From Pleurotus ostreatus/Saccharomyces cerevisiae fusant (lineage: Eukaryota; Opisthokonta): DNA of 19,845 bases. A model generated the notes under the pieces. That model made no database searches. It saw only the letters and a list, made by a program, of their open reading frames with translations, and was not told the origin of the DNA. Made by a program: the position numbers and the translations under genes. Positions 1-10,325 of this stretch are shown here, piece after piece (positions within the stretch are counted from its first letter, which is position 1; every line of letters starts with the position of its first letter). The stretch is from assembly GCA_024196135.1 (NCBI GenBank), contig JAMQCK010000575.1, positions 1 to 19,845 on the forward strand. Direction: 5' to 3'.

Positions 1-2000
1 TCAGCAAATGTGCCCCTTGCACGAAGCACTCGCGAGGATCTAGTGGGAGGGCTGGCGGGTGCATCGAATAAGCGACTTTCGATGAAAGCTAGTGGCTCGT
101 CTCCACAGCAGCCGAGAGCTCGCCCTCTTCCGATGCAAGTGGCGACTTCGGCCACCTCCAGCGGAAAGTCTAGTCATGACAGCCATGGCCATACCTTTCT
201 TCAGCGCTCACCTTCCGAGGAGTCGGACGAGATCCAAATTATTGAGCCGCCGCCTAAACGCGTGAAGGTGGCCGAACCGGCTGCGACTACGAATCCCATC
301 CCTTCCCTGGCCGGCCCTTCCCGCATCGACCGCAACACCGCGAGCGTCGACGCGTCAGGAAATGTGAAGGCGATAAAGCAAGAACCTATCGGCGCCCCAC
401 TCGACACGCGTACCATATTGGCGATAAAGGAGGAGCAGCGTAGCCCTTCGCCTCTCGAACCTCAGCCGCGAGCCGCTACGTCGGGGACTATCCGTTTCCA
501 CCCTCTTCCTCCCAGATGCACACACGCGGATCCGAACTACAAGCGTAATCGCTCGTACTGGGCTCGCGACCAGTGGAATGCCGTCCTCAAGCGGAATCCA
601 GACTTGCGAAAGGGGCACGCGATGATTCGGTAAGTTTCCCCACGAGCTTTTGGTATATGCCCCACTTACATTCTGTGACAGGGACGACGGATTAGCTATT
701 GACTGGTAAGCCTGCGCTGGCGGGAAAGAAGGAGGCCATCTAACCTTCGGCATACAGGACGAGTTCTGTGCCCGTCTGGACAGATACGTTAGAGCCTGTC
801 ACCCTCGACCCACGCGAGCCTTCGGATAATGACGACGAGGACGACGGAGAGGATTCTCAGTCAGAGGGTGAAGGCGTACATATACTGCCACCTCCGTCCA
901 AGGCAGCAAAACCGCCGAGCCCCGAGGTCATTGACGTCGATGCACTTCCTTCTGACGACGACGACGACAGCGAAGAGGAAGAAGAGGAGGAGGAGGAGGA
1001 GGATGACGCGGCTTACAACCAAGAAGAGGGAGGTGCATACGCCATCGAGGATGCCGTCGAGTACCAGGATGAAGCTCAGGACGACTCAGAAAGCGGCGAC
1101 CGGGAGGACGCCATAACGGAGCTCGAAGAAGAATGCGACGTTGAGGGCTTCCGTGAACCGCCATCCTCTCCCATCAGTGGCCCACCTGCGGAGGACGATG
1201 TCTTCGCCAGCATGCTTTCGTCTAATGGCGGTGCGCCGCAGGAGGCTACTGCGAACGGCGCTGCCGACTCTCTGGCGAAATTTCGCGCTCAACGCAGACG
1301 CGAGATGCAGCAGCTTACCGAGGGGTTTATATCACGGTACGATCTGCTCCTCATCGCTTTCTCCATCGCTGCTCAACATGGAACTACAGGTACATACAGA
1401 CCTTCGAACGCGACCGCGAGCTTCTGGAAGGAGCATACGCTTCTTATGCGCAATTCTCCATCCGGACGCACGCCCAGGATGCTTCCGGCGCCGCCCTTGT
1501 GAAGCGATTCAGTCGCTCGTGCCCCGCGATGCCTGGTACGTGTCTTACTATGCCGCGCTAGCTTATTACCCAATGCGCATTCTACAGGCTCTGTTCTCAT
1601 AGCACAGGCTATCCCTCGAGCTATCGGACGTGCGGAAGTCATGGACGCTTTGCGAGAGCTAGGTCCCCACACCTATTTCCCCCGCGGGAAGGAGTTCAAC
1701 CTTGACTGCGACCATGTCTTCCTGGCGGATGTCGATGGCTCCGGCGACGTCCTTCTGTCGTTCTACGGCGAGATTGTCTTGCTCGACGATGAAGGGTTTC
1801 CGACCGAGGATCGTCTTTCCATCGACCAGACGATGCTGCTGCGTGAGGTTAGCGGAAAAATGGACGACGAGTAAGCTTAAATTTCCAAGGTTCAGGCGAG
1901 TCTTATAACGATCTCGCATAGCTCCTGGCCGATGGCGATCGTCTCACACCAGATGATCGTGAAAGACGTCCCGTGGCGGAGGGATGTGTACGACTGGTAA
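1..2000 (+). CDS. NTF2-like domain protein with disordered, SUMO-motif-rich N-terminal part (5' partial)
   Basis: The frame is open to the left edge, so the start lies outside. Proposed exons are 1-629, 682-705, 758-1336, 1390-1535, 1588-1870 and 1922-2000, with stop TAA at 1998. The introns are 51-53 nt and the phases join cleanly, giving 579 visible residues. The first ~400 residues are low complexity: Ser/Pro-rich, an NLS-like PPKRVKV, then a long Asp/Glu tract. From about residue 405 there is an NTF2-like fold signature (FISRYIQTFERDRELLEGAY, YAQFSIRTH, later SWPMAIVSHQMIVKD), resembling the NTF2-like domain of Mex67/NXF mRNA-export factors. The leucine-rich repeats of Mex67 are not visible in this window. 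Sequence directly shows the motifs; a nuclear role is inferred from the NLS and the SUMO-type motifs. It could also be an unrelated NTF2-superfamily protein. Exon structure is fairly sure, function is not. Confidence 0.72.
682..705 (+). other. 24-nt in-frame micro-exon of the NTF2-like gene
   Basis: An acceptor (gacag) ends at 681 and a GTAAG donor starts at 706, leaving an exon of eight codons (DDGLAIDW, its first and last codons shared with the neighbouring exons). Both flanking introns are 52 nt, matching this gene's other introns. Because 24 is a multiple of three, skipping from the 629 donor to the 758 acceptor also keeps the frame. Confidence 0.65.
972..1001 (+). repeat. GAR trinucleotide tract encoding ten Glu
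   Basis: Ten consecutive GAA/GAG codons follow a run of five Asp codons within the acidic region of the NTF2-like gene. The tract is a short coding microsatellite and may vary in length between strains. Confidence 0.9.
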
Positions 2001-2649
2001 TGTTTTGATCTATGAGGCGCTTTCTTGCTTTCTTGTATGCGTCTGCCCTTGTCTATACCCCCGTCCCAAATATTGATAGTCCATTGGCGCCTGAATCATG
2101 GCATGAAGGACATCCGATTTACCCGATAGCTCGGCCTCACCCACCATGGCATAGTCGAGCACTTTCCAATCCTCGATCACTGAATAGGACATTCGCGGCC
2201 GCATCCCAAGCCTCGGATATCGGATCCTTGCCTTCGATCCAGCCTTCTCCGACTTCGTGGCGGGCGCCTCGCATCGACGAGTGCCACGCAGATCGTCGAG
2301 GGCCTGACAGGCACTAACAGACGGCCACTTACCGAATGCGGAAGAAAGACGAACGCGCGTGCCCGCAGACCTCGGTGCATTGCATGTCCGGAAACAGTCT
2401 GAATGAATCCTCTCCAAAGGCTCTGTGCAGTCAGCGCAGGATAGCTCGTGGCGAGGTCAATCGACCCTCTACGGCCCTGCGGGCCCTCCTCGACGATACC
2501 CATCTGCAGTGAGGACGTGTACCTGATCTTTCAGTCTCTCAGGTATAAAAGCCTTTTCGCAAACCTGTATCCATCACCAGCCTTTGGCACTTTCACTCTC
2601 TGCTAACCGCAGCAGTCCGCATCGGTCTTTACCTCTCCTCGCATACACC
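2001..2649. other. Intergenic region: 3' UTR of NTF2-like gene and promoter of secreted-protein gene
   Basis: No frame here resembles a known protein, and the open frames on both strands lack plausible homology or splice context. The right end carries a clear TATA box about 100 bp before the next start codon, followed by a pyrimidine-rich presumed 5' UTR. Nothing else is recognised. Confidence 0.6.
2544..2550 (+). promoter_or_regulatory. TATA box of the secreted double-psi beta-barrel gene
   Basis: TATAAAA stands 100 bp before the ATG at 2650, with a C/T-rich leader between. That spacing fits a transcription start around 2575 and a short 5' UTR. Confidence 0.75.
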
Positions 2650-3406
2650 ATGCAGCTCACTCTTTCCTCGGCCATCGCCCTCGTTCTTGCCGGCATCGCC
2701 ACCGCCATGCCTATCGTCGAGACCAACAACGGCACCGCCCTCCTCGACGAGCGCGCTGCCAACCTCATCACCGGCGGCCCCTACGAGGCGACGAGTGAGT
2801 CCAAGATGTCGGTGTAGATATTCTCTGGTATTGACTAGTTGTATCTTTCCTCCAGTGACCTATTATGCCCCAAACGGCGGGTACGGCGCGTGCGGGACGC
2901 CCATTGCGAACACGGACTTTGCGATCGCGATGAAGCAGTCCTTGTTTGAGAGCTACAACACGTACGCTTCATTTTTCCTCGACCCGGTCTCGCAAGCGCC
3001 AACATAGTTGTCAGCGAGCACCCCGGTAACCAGAACCTCAACCCCCTCTGCGGCACGCCCGTCCGCATCACCTGTACGTGCACTTCCTTCCACCGCCTCG
3101 TCTCTACCTCCTCCCTCCGCTCATCTCCACTCATCCCTTCTCCGCTCATCTTCACCCATCCCACTCAACACATCCCTTACTAGCCCACACTTCCTTCACT
3201 AACCCACACCCCCAGCCCTCGAAGTCCCCAACGCGCAGGGCGTCGTCGCCTACATCCGCGACTCCTGCCCGGGCTGCCAGGGCGACAAGGGCATCGACGC
3301 GACCCCCGCGCTCTGCACGGCGGTGACCGGGCAGGCGGACTGTATGCTCCAGGGCACGTTTCGCGTGAAGTGGAAGTTTGGCCCGAACCCGGCGCCGGAT
3401 TATTAG
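2650..3406 (+). CDS. Small secreted RlpA-like double-psi beta-barrel (expansin/barwin-like) protein
   Basis: Proposed exons are 2650-2794, 2856-2961, 3015-3073 and 3216-3406, encoding 166 residues. The acceptor at 3014 is chosen over the one at 3007 because the latter runs into a stop. Residues 1-19 form a typical signal peptide, and N27-G-T is a possible N-glycosylation site. The mature part has the double-psi beta-barrel pattern: YGACGTP, a downstream PLCGTPVRIT, DSCPGC, then KGIDATPALC and a final GTFRVKWKF. Six Cys could make three disulfides. Fungal proteins of this kind resemble the catalytic-like domain of expansins and barwin-type inhibitors but are usually non-hydrolytic. A role at the fungal or plant cell wall is inference. 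The third intron (142 nt) is pyrimidine-rich and much longer than the others (61 and 53 nt). Confidence 0.85.
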
Positions 3407-3412
3407 GCGGGG

Positions 3413-3484
3413 GTGAGTGGTGGTGGTGAGCGAGTGAGTCGCTGGAAATTGATGCGGCGAGCGGGGGCTGACTGAATATGACAG
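3413..3484 (+). other. Possible 3' UTR intron of the secreted-protein gene
   Basis: A strong GTGAGT donor lies 6 bp after the stop codon. At the far end are a CTGAC branch-like site and a CAG acceptor (tatgacag). The segment is 72 nt. No transcript evidence is available. Confidence 0.35.
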
Positions 3485-3671
3485 CGTCGTACGCGAATAG
3501 GGCATGAAGGCGATGGAACGTCGCAGAAAAAGCCAGTCGTTTAGTTGATTTATAGGGATATTTATTATGGGTCTGTTGTAGGTTGTACAAGCCGTCGGAA
3601 ACTCTGTCTAAAATATCAGCCATACACTCGCGTGTGATGGAAGTAGACGAACCTCTATCAGTGATGCGCTG

Positions 3672-5042
3672 CTAAAGGCCGTCTAGACTTCGCGCGCAAC
3701 GGTCCCGGTGGTTGACGGCTGCGTTTCTGAGCAGTTTTATGAGAAGAGAACGGAGCGAAGCAGGAACACCCTCACCCGATAAGACATGCAGCAGCCCTCG
3801 CGCATCCAGCAGCGGCAGACATCCCCTCACATGCCTTGCAATCGCATTCTCCTCCGCCTGGTACCGCGACATGTAGTCCAGCACATGCGCGATATGGACG
3901 CGCACGCGCGACAGCCGCGGCGCCGACTCCGCCAGCAAGCGGTCGAGCGCACGCCATTCCTTGTCCCAGACCGCGCCGTCCTCCGCTGTGCGTAGCGAGA
4001 CGAAGAAGTGGAGGACAAGCGTCTCGATAAGGGGGAGGTGACTGAGCTGAGAGGAGAGCCAGGCGAAGCAATGGCGTCCGCGGGTTGTTTGGAAGAGGCG
4101 CTCGAGGAAGAGGGAGCGGAGGGTGAGGTGGCGGAGGTGAGGGAAGGCGGCGCCGAGGATGAAGTCGAAGGGCTCAGAGGTGGGTTCACCGGTGGTAGCT
4201 GGAGCGAGACACGTCAAAACATCGACCGCTATGGAAGATGGCTGAAGCTTACCTTCCGGGTAAAGCGCGAAATCGAGCGACTGGATGCGCGAGAGGATCG
4301 GGGCGATCTTCAGAAAGCACATGAGCATCGCCTTGTCCTTCATGAGGCCGGTCTTCAGATGCCGCAGATTCCGAAGGTCAAGTCCGCAGGACGTGTCCAG
4401 AAGCTCCTCTGCGAACTGCGCGAATGAGATACTGGACAGGCGCAGCTCGATAGAGGATAGGGTGCCGTGGCGCGCGACCGAGCTGGCCGGGATCGCCCAC
4501 GACCGGAAGTACACTTCGGTGAGCTGCAGCCTCTGAAGGTTTGGCATGCAGGATAGCATCCGCGGTGGGAAGTTCCAAGCGTCGGCGGCACGGAAGTACT
4601 GGAAGGTGGGGAGGTGGAAGACGAAGTCGAGCGCGGCCAGAAGAGCGCTGCACCGCTCGTATGACTCCTTCCAGCTGGCGTGCATACCACTGAGGTTCGT
4701 GAAGCGACGCAGCAGCGTCGGCAGCGCGGTGTCATCGGCGATCCATAGGCTCCACGGTTCCTCCAACAGATGGACGCAGCGCACGTATGAAGCAATATGG
4801 GGAGACTTGTCCAGGAGATCAAGTATCTGAGCGGTCTTTGGCGGTCTATTGTGCGACTCTCCAGACGTAAACCTCAGTTCGCGGAAGAGGCATGCTTGGG
4901 TGGAATCCAGGAACGAGCGATGGGCGAGGGCGCACGACTTGAGGGAGGTGGTGTCCGAGTCAAGGTCTACAAGACGCACAATTTCGTCGATGATTTCCTG
5001 GGGAAGGTGAGGGTGATCCTCGAGCTCGGCCATGTTTCCCAA
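3672..5042 (-). CDS. F-box-type protein, single exon
   Basis: An uninterrupted 456-codon frame. Residues about 9-55 read like a fungal F-box: LPQEIIDEIVRLVDLDSD, then LKSCALAHRSFLDSTQACLF and ELRF. F-box proteins bind Skp1 and act as substrate receptors of SCF ubiquitin ligases. The rest has scattered leucine-rich segments (for example MPNLQRLQLTEVYF and FPHLRHLTLRSLFLERLF), like the degenerate LRR region of many basidiomycete F-box proteins. No substrate can be inferred. Translation may start at Met1 or at Met4 (5033). The gene is head-to-head with the HECT ligase (205 bp between start codons) and tail-to-tail with the secreted-protein gene. Such F-box genes are numerous and fast-evolving in Agaricomycetes. 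Confidence 0.85.
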   Translation of the reverse strand: MGNMAELEDHPHLPQEIIDEIVRLVDLDSDTTSLKSCALAHRSFLDSTQACLFRELRFTSGESHNRPPKTAQILDLLDKSPHIASYVRCVHLLEEPWSLWIADDTALPTLLRRFTNLSGMHASWKESYERCSALLAALDFVFHLPTFQYFRAADAWNFPPRMLSCMPNLQRLQLTEVYFRSWAIPASSVARHGTLSSIELRLSSISFAQFAEELLDTSCGLDLRNLRHLKTGLMKDKAMLMCFLKIAPILSRIQSLDFALYPEGKLQPSSIAVDVLTCLAPATTGEPTSEPFDFILGAAFPHLRHLTLRSLFLERLFQTTRGRHCFAWLSSQLSHLPLIETLVLHFFVSLRTAEDGAVWDKEWRALDRLLAESAPRLSRVRVHIAHVLDYMSRYQAEENAIARHVRGCLPLLDARGLLHVLSGEGVPASLRSLLIKLLRNAAVNHRDRCARSLDGL

Positions 5043-5247
5043 AATCGTGGGTGATGATGACCGTCAAGTTCAACCTTGGGCGGGACTTGCCGGAGAAGGA
5101 CTCGGCAGGCTCGGCCCGTCTTGTCCACGTGGCCTGATGACGCAAGCGCTGCTCATTGTACTTTGTGCTCATTGTTCCTTTTCTGGCTTTGGCGTCGTCT
5201 GCTTACTTCTTGCCTCTTACTTCCATCATCGGACGCGCGTATCATCG
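5043..5247. promoter_or_regulatory. Bidirectional promoter between F-box and HECT ligase genes
   Basis: Only 205 bp separate the two divergent start codons, so both promoters and both 5' UTRs must share this stretch. It contains CACGTG at 5126-5131 and a TGATGACGCAA-like ATF/CREB-type element just after it. No TATA box is obvious in either direction. Confidence 0.6.
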
Positions 5248-8200
5248 ATGCAGCCAGCACTATTCGGCGACGAGCGCAGGCGACAGATCAACCTCGGAGG
5301 CGCATCTGGCGCGTACTCTCAGTCAGCATTACTCAACCAGGCGAAGGCCCGACGGCAGGAGCGACATGCGCTCAAGCAGAAGCAGGAGAGCGCGGTGAAG
5401 ATCCAGGCCTGGTGGAGAGGTGTGCGAGAGGCACAATATGTGCGCCGCGACATGCGGCAGGCTCTCGATCGCGACATCACCAGCCTCACCGCTCTTCGAT
5501 GCTTGGTTCTGGTGGGACAGGACGAGGGCGCACTCGGAAAGTGGTCGCAGTCATTGGACCGTGCAGGAGAGGGTGCGTTTGCAGCTTATCCATGGCAAGA
5601 TCGATGCTGACGCGTCGCTTCAGGCGCTGTATTCGCGCCGGCACGCGACGGCTCTGCTACAAGCTGGCTGGTGCTGATCCGCAAGGCGAGCCTCATGTTA
5701 TGCCAGTCTCTATCTCGAAATCTTCAGTGAGTGTGGCCTCAGATGCATAATCCCTCAACCTCCAGAAAGCATTCCAGAAGCTACGATGGCTAACAGCATC
5801 CAGATCACCTTACGCGATACACCACGTCAATATATTATCTACATTACTCTCTCCTGACGCTGGCCGTCGCGCGCTAGGCCCCGACGGCAGTCAAGCAGCT
5901 ATCGAAATATCACGATATCTAGTCGAGCATGAATATCAGCAATACTTCTCGCAAGCCCTTCTTCAAGTGGTATGTCCATCGCCTAGCATATACCCGGTCA
6001 TTGACACCCTTGCCAGCCTCCCGAGCGCAAGACACAATATGCCGCACTACCAACACTCGTCCAGCTCCTCATTGCCCCCTTCTCACTCTGGCAACCTGCG
6101 ACACCCACCTTCGACCGAGCGTTCCTCGGTTTCTTCACGCGCATCCTTACCCTACCACTCCTCCCCAATAGACTACCGCTAGATTCACTTGCCAAACTAT
6201 CATCTAGCCTCCCTTACTCATCACTCCCCACCCTCGCCTCACATCTACAAGCATTCAACATCCTCGACATGGATAGCAAGGTCCATCTAATTGCAAACCT
6301 CGTCACCTTCACCTTCCCACGATATGCTGCATTATCCACACCCGCACTCGCGACATACTTGCGCATTCTCACTGCGCTCCTCAACACTCTACCTATCAAC
6401 GCACTTGACCCGCCTTCAGCGCAGAAGGCCACGAAGGCGAACATCACCCCTTGGCGGCACGACGACTCGGATGACTCCGATTCTGACGAGCCAGCGACAC
6501 AGGTCACCGTCGTCTCGACATTCGCGCCGCCGCCTCAACTACCACAAGTCGACCCTCGGACCGCCAAGCGACTGCAGACACTGCAGGACGGCAAGCACCT
6601 CGCCTCGCTCTTGACCGCGACGAAGGCGCATTCTGGCGCGCGGCCCTGGCTCGTGGCGTACCTGCTCGCGCTCACAACCGTCTGGCCTGCGTCGCGGGAG
6701 CACGTCCTCAGCACGATCCTCGCGCATACAGGCGGCACACTCGTCCGTGAGTTGTACCGAGGGTACGTCCGCGGCAGTCCACTTGGGCGGGAGGGCAGCC
6801 CGGGCGCGGTGCTGGATCCCGCGTACGCGGAGGCGTGGCCACCTCTGTTGCTACTTGCGGACCTGTACACGCAGGCGCTCCTGACGATGGGCGACGACGA
6901 GTTCTTCGGCGCCGGGCGCAACCCGCTCACGCTGGACGAGGTCGCGTCCTTTGGGCGGCAGTTGCTCATCATCGCGTACACGCTGTACACGCGCGAGGAC
7001 CAGGGCGGCATGGTGCGCGCCGACGAGGCCGTTCTGCGCTGCTCCTACGACGACGCCCGCGAGAAGATAACGCGCTGCCTGACTGCGATCCACGCACGAG
7101 AGTAAGCTCCCATCTTCTCCCCGCCTCAAACCCTGTCACTGACCTCCCACCTCTAGCTCCCGCAAACCCTTCGTCCCGCGCGACCACTGGCTCGTCACCT
7201 CGCAGGTCGACATGCAAGCCTTCGTCGAAGCCGCCATCTACGAGGAACAGAAGCTCTCCCACTCTGATTCTGACTTGCCGCCCCGCGCCCTCTCCAAGCG
7301 CCAGATCGCCGCCATGTCCCCGCGCCTCGGCGTGCTCAACAACATCCCCTTCGCGATCCCGTTCGAGGTGCGCGTGAGCATCTTCCGCCACTTTGTCGCG
7401 AACGACATGATGGCGCGGGGCCGGAGCGCGAGCCGGTATGCGTATGGGCCGGGCCAGAGGACGCGGGCGGAGATTAGGAGAGGAAGGGTGGCGGAGGACG
7501 GGTTTGTTAGGCTGGGGGATGCGGATTTGAAGGCGCCGTTGGAGATCACGTTCATTGATCAGTTTGGGGAGCCGGAGTGAGTTTTCGGATATCCTTTTGC
7601 TTGCGCAAGGAATTCGTGCTGACGGTCTTCGGTAGGGCGGGTATCGATGGCGGCGGTCTGTTCAAGGAGTTCTTCACTTCGTTGTGCAAGGAGGTCTTCG
7701 ACACGGACCGCGGGCTCTGGCTGGCGAACAAGAAGAACGAGCTCTACCCGAACCCACATGCGTATGCGACGGAGTGTGCGTACCTAACAATCATCTCGTT
7801 CGCGGACGTGCACTGACAGCAGATCCTCATAGCCCATAGCCTGAACTGGTACCGCTTCATCGGCCGCATCCTCGGCAAGGCGATGTACGAGGGCATCCTC
7901 GTCGATGTGGCATTTGCTGGCTTCTTCTTGGCAAAGGTAAGTTGAGTGAGTTACATTGCATCCAAGGTCGGCTAACGCAGGCGCAGTGGCTCGGACGGCA
8001 AAGCTTCCTCGACGACCTTGCGTCTCTTGACCCCGATCTGTACAACGGCCTCATCTTCCTCAAGAACTACGACGGCGACTTCGAGGCGCTCACGTTGAAT
8101 TTCACTGTTGCTGTCGAGGGTGCGCTTGCTTCAATCCGTTTACTCACCGACCGGGCAGTTGCTAATGTCGACTCCCACTTGAAAGAATTTGGCGAGGCCA

Positions 8201-8962
8201 AGAGCGTCGACCTGATCCCCAACGGAAGCAACATCCCCGTGACGAAGGAGAACCGGCTGCAGTACATACACCTCGTCTCGCACTTCAAGCTCACGCGGCA
8301 GATCAAGCTGCAGTCCGAGGCGTTCTTCGAGGGCTTGTCGCAGATGATTGATCCGAAGTGGTTGAGGTGCGTGTCGTTTGGTTGCTCATTTCCCACCTAC
8401 GTCGAGTACATCGTCGACTACGACCAAAGTCACTTCGTCGACTATGACTGACACGACCCCTCGCGTAGGATGTTCAACCAGCAAGAGGTCCAGATCCTCA
8501 TCGGCGGCGCGCACACGCCCATCGACCTCGACGACCTGCGCGCGCACACGAACTACGGCGGTCTGTACGACGACAACGAGCTCACGATCCAGATCTTCTG
8601 GAAGGTCGTGAACGGGTTCAATCAGGAGCAGCGCCAGTTACTGCTGCGGTTCGTCACTAGTTGCAGTCGGCCGCCTTTGCTGTAAGTTCACTGTTTCTTT
8701 CTGCTCAAGGATCTATTCTGCTCGAAATCCCTCCCGCCTTCTTGTCTCTTCCGTGTGAGCAGCGTACTGACATAACCGCAGAGGCTTCAAGGAGCTCGTT
8801 CCCAACTTCGCCATCCGCGACGCGGGGTCGGATGAGAACCGACTGCCCACGGCCAGCACTTGCGTCAACCTGCTGAAGCTGCCGAGGTATCGCAGCGAGC
8901 GGGTCCTGCGCGACAAGCTGTTGCAGGCGATCAACTCGAACGCGGGCTTTGACTTGTCGTGA
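5248..8962 (+). CDS. HUL5: HECT-type E3 ubiquitin ligase, HUL5/UBE3C type
   Basis: Proposed exons are 5248-5572, 5624-5726, 5804-5969, 6032-7101, 7157-7576, 7636-7775, 7833-7936, 7987-8366, 8469-8681 and 8782-8962, giving 1033 residues, with all phases agreeing. An IQ motif lies at residues ~49-63 ([15 protein letters not shown]), as in UBE3B/UBE3C/HUL5. The HECT domain occupies roughly the last 390 residues: [47 protein letters not shown] and [14 protein letters not shown], with catalytic Cys1001 (TGC at 8861). It ends AGFDLS, typical of the family. HUL5-type ligases act with the proteasome and extend or remodel chains on misfolded or stalled substrates; that role is family knowledge. An acidic Ser/Asp insert sits mid-protein. 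The start is the first ATG ahead of the conserved N-terminus. UBE3B-like identity is the main alternative. Confidence 0.93.
8411..8448 (+). repeat. Short direct repeat inside intron 8 of the HECT gene
   Basis: Two 14-nt copies reading tcgtcgactaYgac (8411-8424 and 8435-8448, one mismatch) sit in a 102-nt intron (8367-8468), about twice the usual length here. A local duplication may have lengthened the intron. Confidence 0.6.
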
Positions 8963-9307
8963 GCACGTGAACGCGAGGGATCGCAACTTACAACGAGCGC
9001 GGGGAATCGCTGCTCGCAATGTCGAGGGGGCGGCCGCACCTTCGTGCGCCATCTTGAAACAAAACAAGTTGGCGTCGATGGCTTATCTGGAGGAGAAGAG
9101 ATACGGTATGCATACTTTGATCTGTTGTACTAATATGGGACGTCTATTGTAGAATGAGATGCGCTCATGCGTCCATTGCATTGTGGTCGAGGTTGCGAGG
9201 ATGCCTTCGGCTTTACTCGTGCATGAGGAATAATCAACGAAATCGTCCTTTGCGATGCTACTGGTTACACCTGTACATTGACGCGCTTGCTAACTAAATT
9301 TTCTCCC
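8963..9307. other. Convergent intergenic region (3' UTRs)
   Basis: This stretch lies between the stop codons of the HECT gene (+) and the NmrA-like gene (-). It should hold both 3' UTRs and polyadenylation sites. AT-richer patches occur around 9110-9140 and 9225-9300. No coding feature is recognised. Confidence 0.6.
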
Positions 9308-10325
9308 TCAAAGCTTCAAGAACTCCTTCAGCGTCGTCCAGTGGTGGCCCTCCCAGAGATGGTTCGCCCCTCCGGCACCATCGCCCTCCTCGAGCTTCTT
9401 GTTCTTGTTCAGGAGCCCTTGTTCGATAACGGTCTGCAGCGCCGTGAGGATGTACGCGGGTAGGCCGCCCTCTGGCACCGGGACCTCATCGACCTTCTCA
9501 ACCGGCGCGTTGAGGATGGCGCCGAGTCCGTTGAGGGTGAGCTCCTCGCCCTCGATCCGGAGGGCCTTGTTGGCGAGTTCGGACAGAGGATAGTGGGTGA
9601 CGACGTGCGCCACGTAGCCTAGAGATACGTGAGTGTTGGATGTTGAAGGGGAGGATAGAAGCTGACCTCCGATGTCAGAGGTGGTGGTGGCGGAGAAGGG
9701 CGTGTCTCCGGAGAGCGACTTGTTGATGTTGACCTTCTTGTTGACGTTGTAGCCGACGAGCGTCGTGATGAACTCGATGAAGCTGCCGGTCTGGGATATG
9801 GTCAGTCTTCAGCACTCGGTCTTCAGTTTTGAGCACTCACGAAGATGCGCAGCGACGGGAGGCCGATGGACTCGAGGTGGTCTCCATGCTAGGTCAGCGG
9901 CAGCCCTCGCCAACGAAGTCGGGGTACCTACCAGCAACCTCAACCTTCGGCGCCAGGTACGGAGATACCTCGCCCTTCTTCCAACCCTTGGTGATCGTCC
10001 CAAACTCGCTCGGCACAAACAGCTGCACCCCAGCCGCCTTCGCTGCATCGGCCAGCGGGATCTGCTGTGGCACGGCGGTCGTGGTCACCGCAGAGATGAT
10101 CACCTCGACCTTGTGCTCGCGGAGGATCATGGCGGTACCGTCGACGTCATCGTAGTCTATGCCAGCGTGGGCGACGCCTTGGGGAAGCCAGTCTGGGCGT
10201 GGCGTGGTCTTGCGGGTGAGAACGAGCACGGAGACGCCAGGGGTGGCTGCGAGGGCGTTGACGGCGGCCTTGCCGATATTGCTCTGCGCTCCTGCGACAG
10301 CAATCGACTTGAATCCTGCGGACAT
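9308..10325 (-). CDS. NmrA-like NAD(P)-binding protein (isoflavone-reductase-like atypical SDR)
   Basis: Minus-strand exons are 10325-9932, 9881-9841, 9790-9667 and 9618-9308, encoding 289 residues. A 41-nt second exon is needed to join VEVA to DHLESIGLPSLRIF; the acceptor at 9882 restores the frame where the nearer AG does not. The N-terminus has the Rossmann nucleotide-binding glycine pattern GAQSNIG, then VLTRK at the end of beta-2, favouring NADP(H). FVPSEFG and the following YLAPKVEV match the isoflavone-reductase/PCBER and NmrA-like branch; the Lys in APKVEV is at the family's usual catalytic or binding site. Fungal members are either reductases of small aromatic compounds or redox sensors related to nitrogen regulator NmrA. 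The substrate is unknown, and no biosynthetic genes lie beside it. Confidence 0.88.

Noticed and set aside
829..1164. Arg/Thr-rich and Pro/Arg-rich frames on both strands over the acidic tract
   Set aside because: They are shifted or antisense readings of the GAR/GAC repeats in a well-supported exon.
3008..3014. Acceptor at 3007 in the secreted barrel gene
   Set aside because: It leads to an in-frame stop after a few codons. The acceptor ending at 3014 gives the conserved PLCGTPVRIT segment.
9882..9890. Acceptor CTAG at 9887-9890 (minus strand) in the NmrA-like gene
   Set aside because: Joined to the GTAGGT donor it puts exon 2 in the wrong frame. The GGAG acceptor at 9882 gives VEVADHLESIGLPSLRIF.
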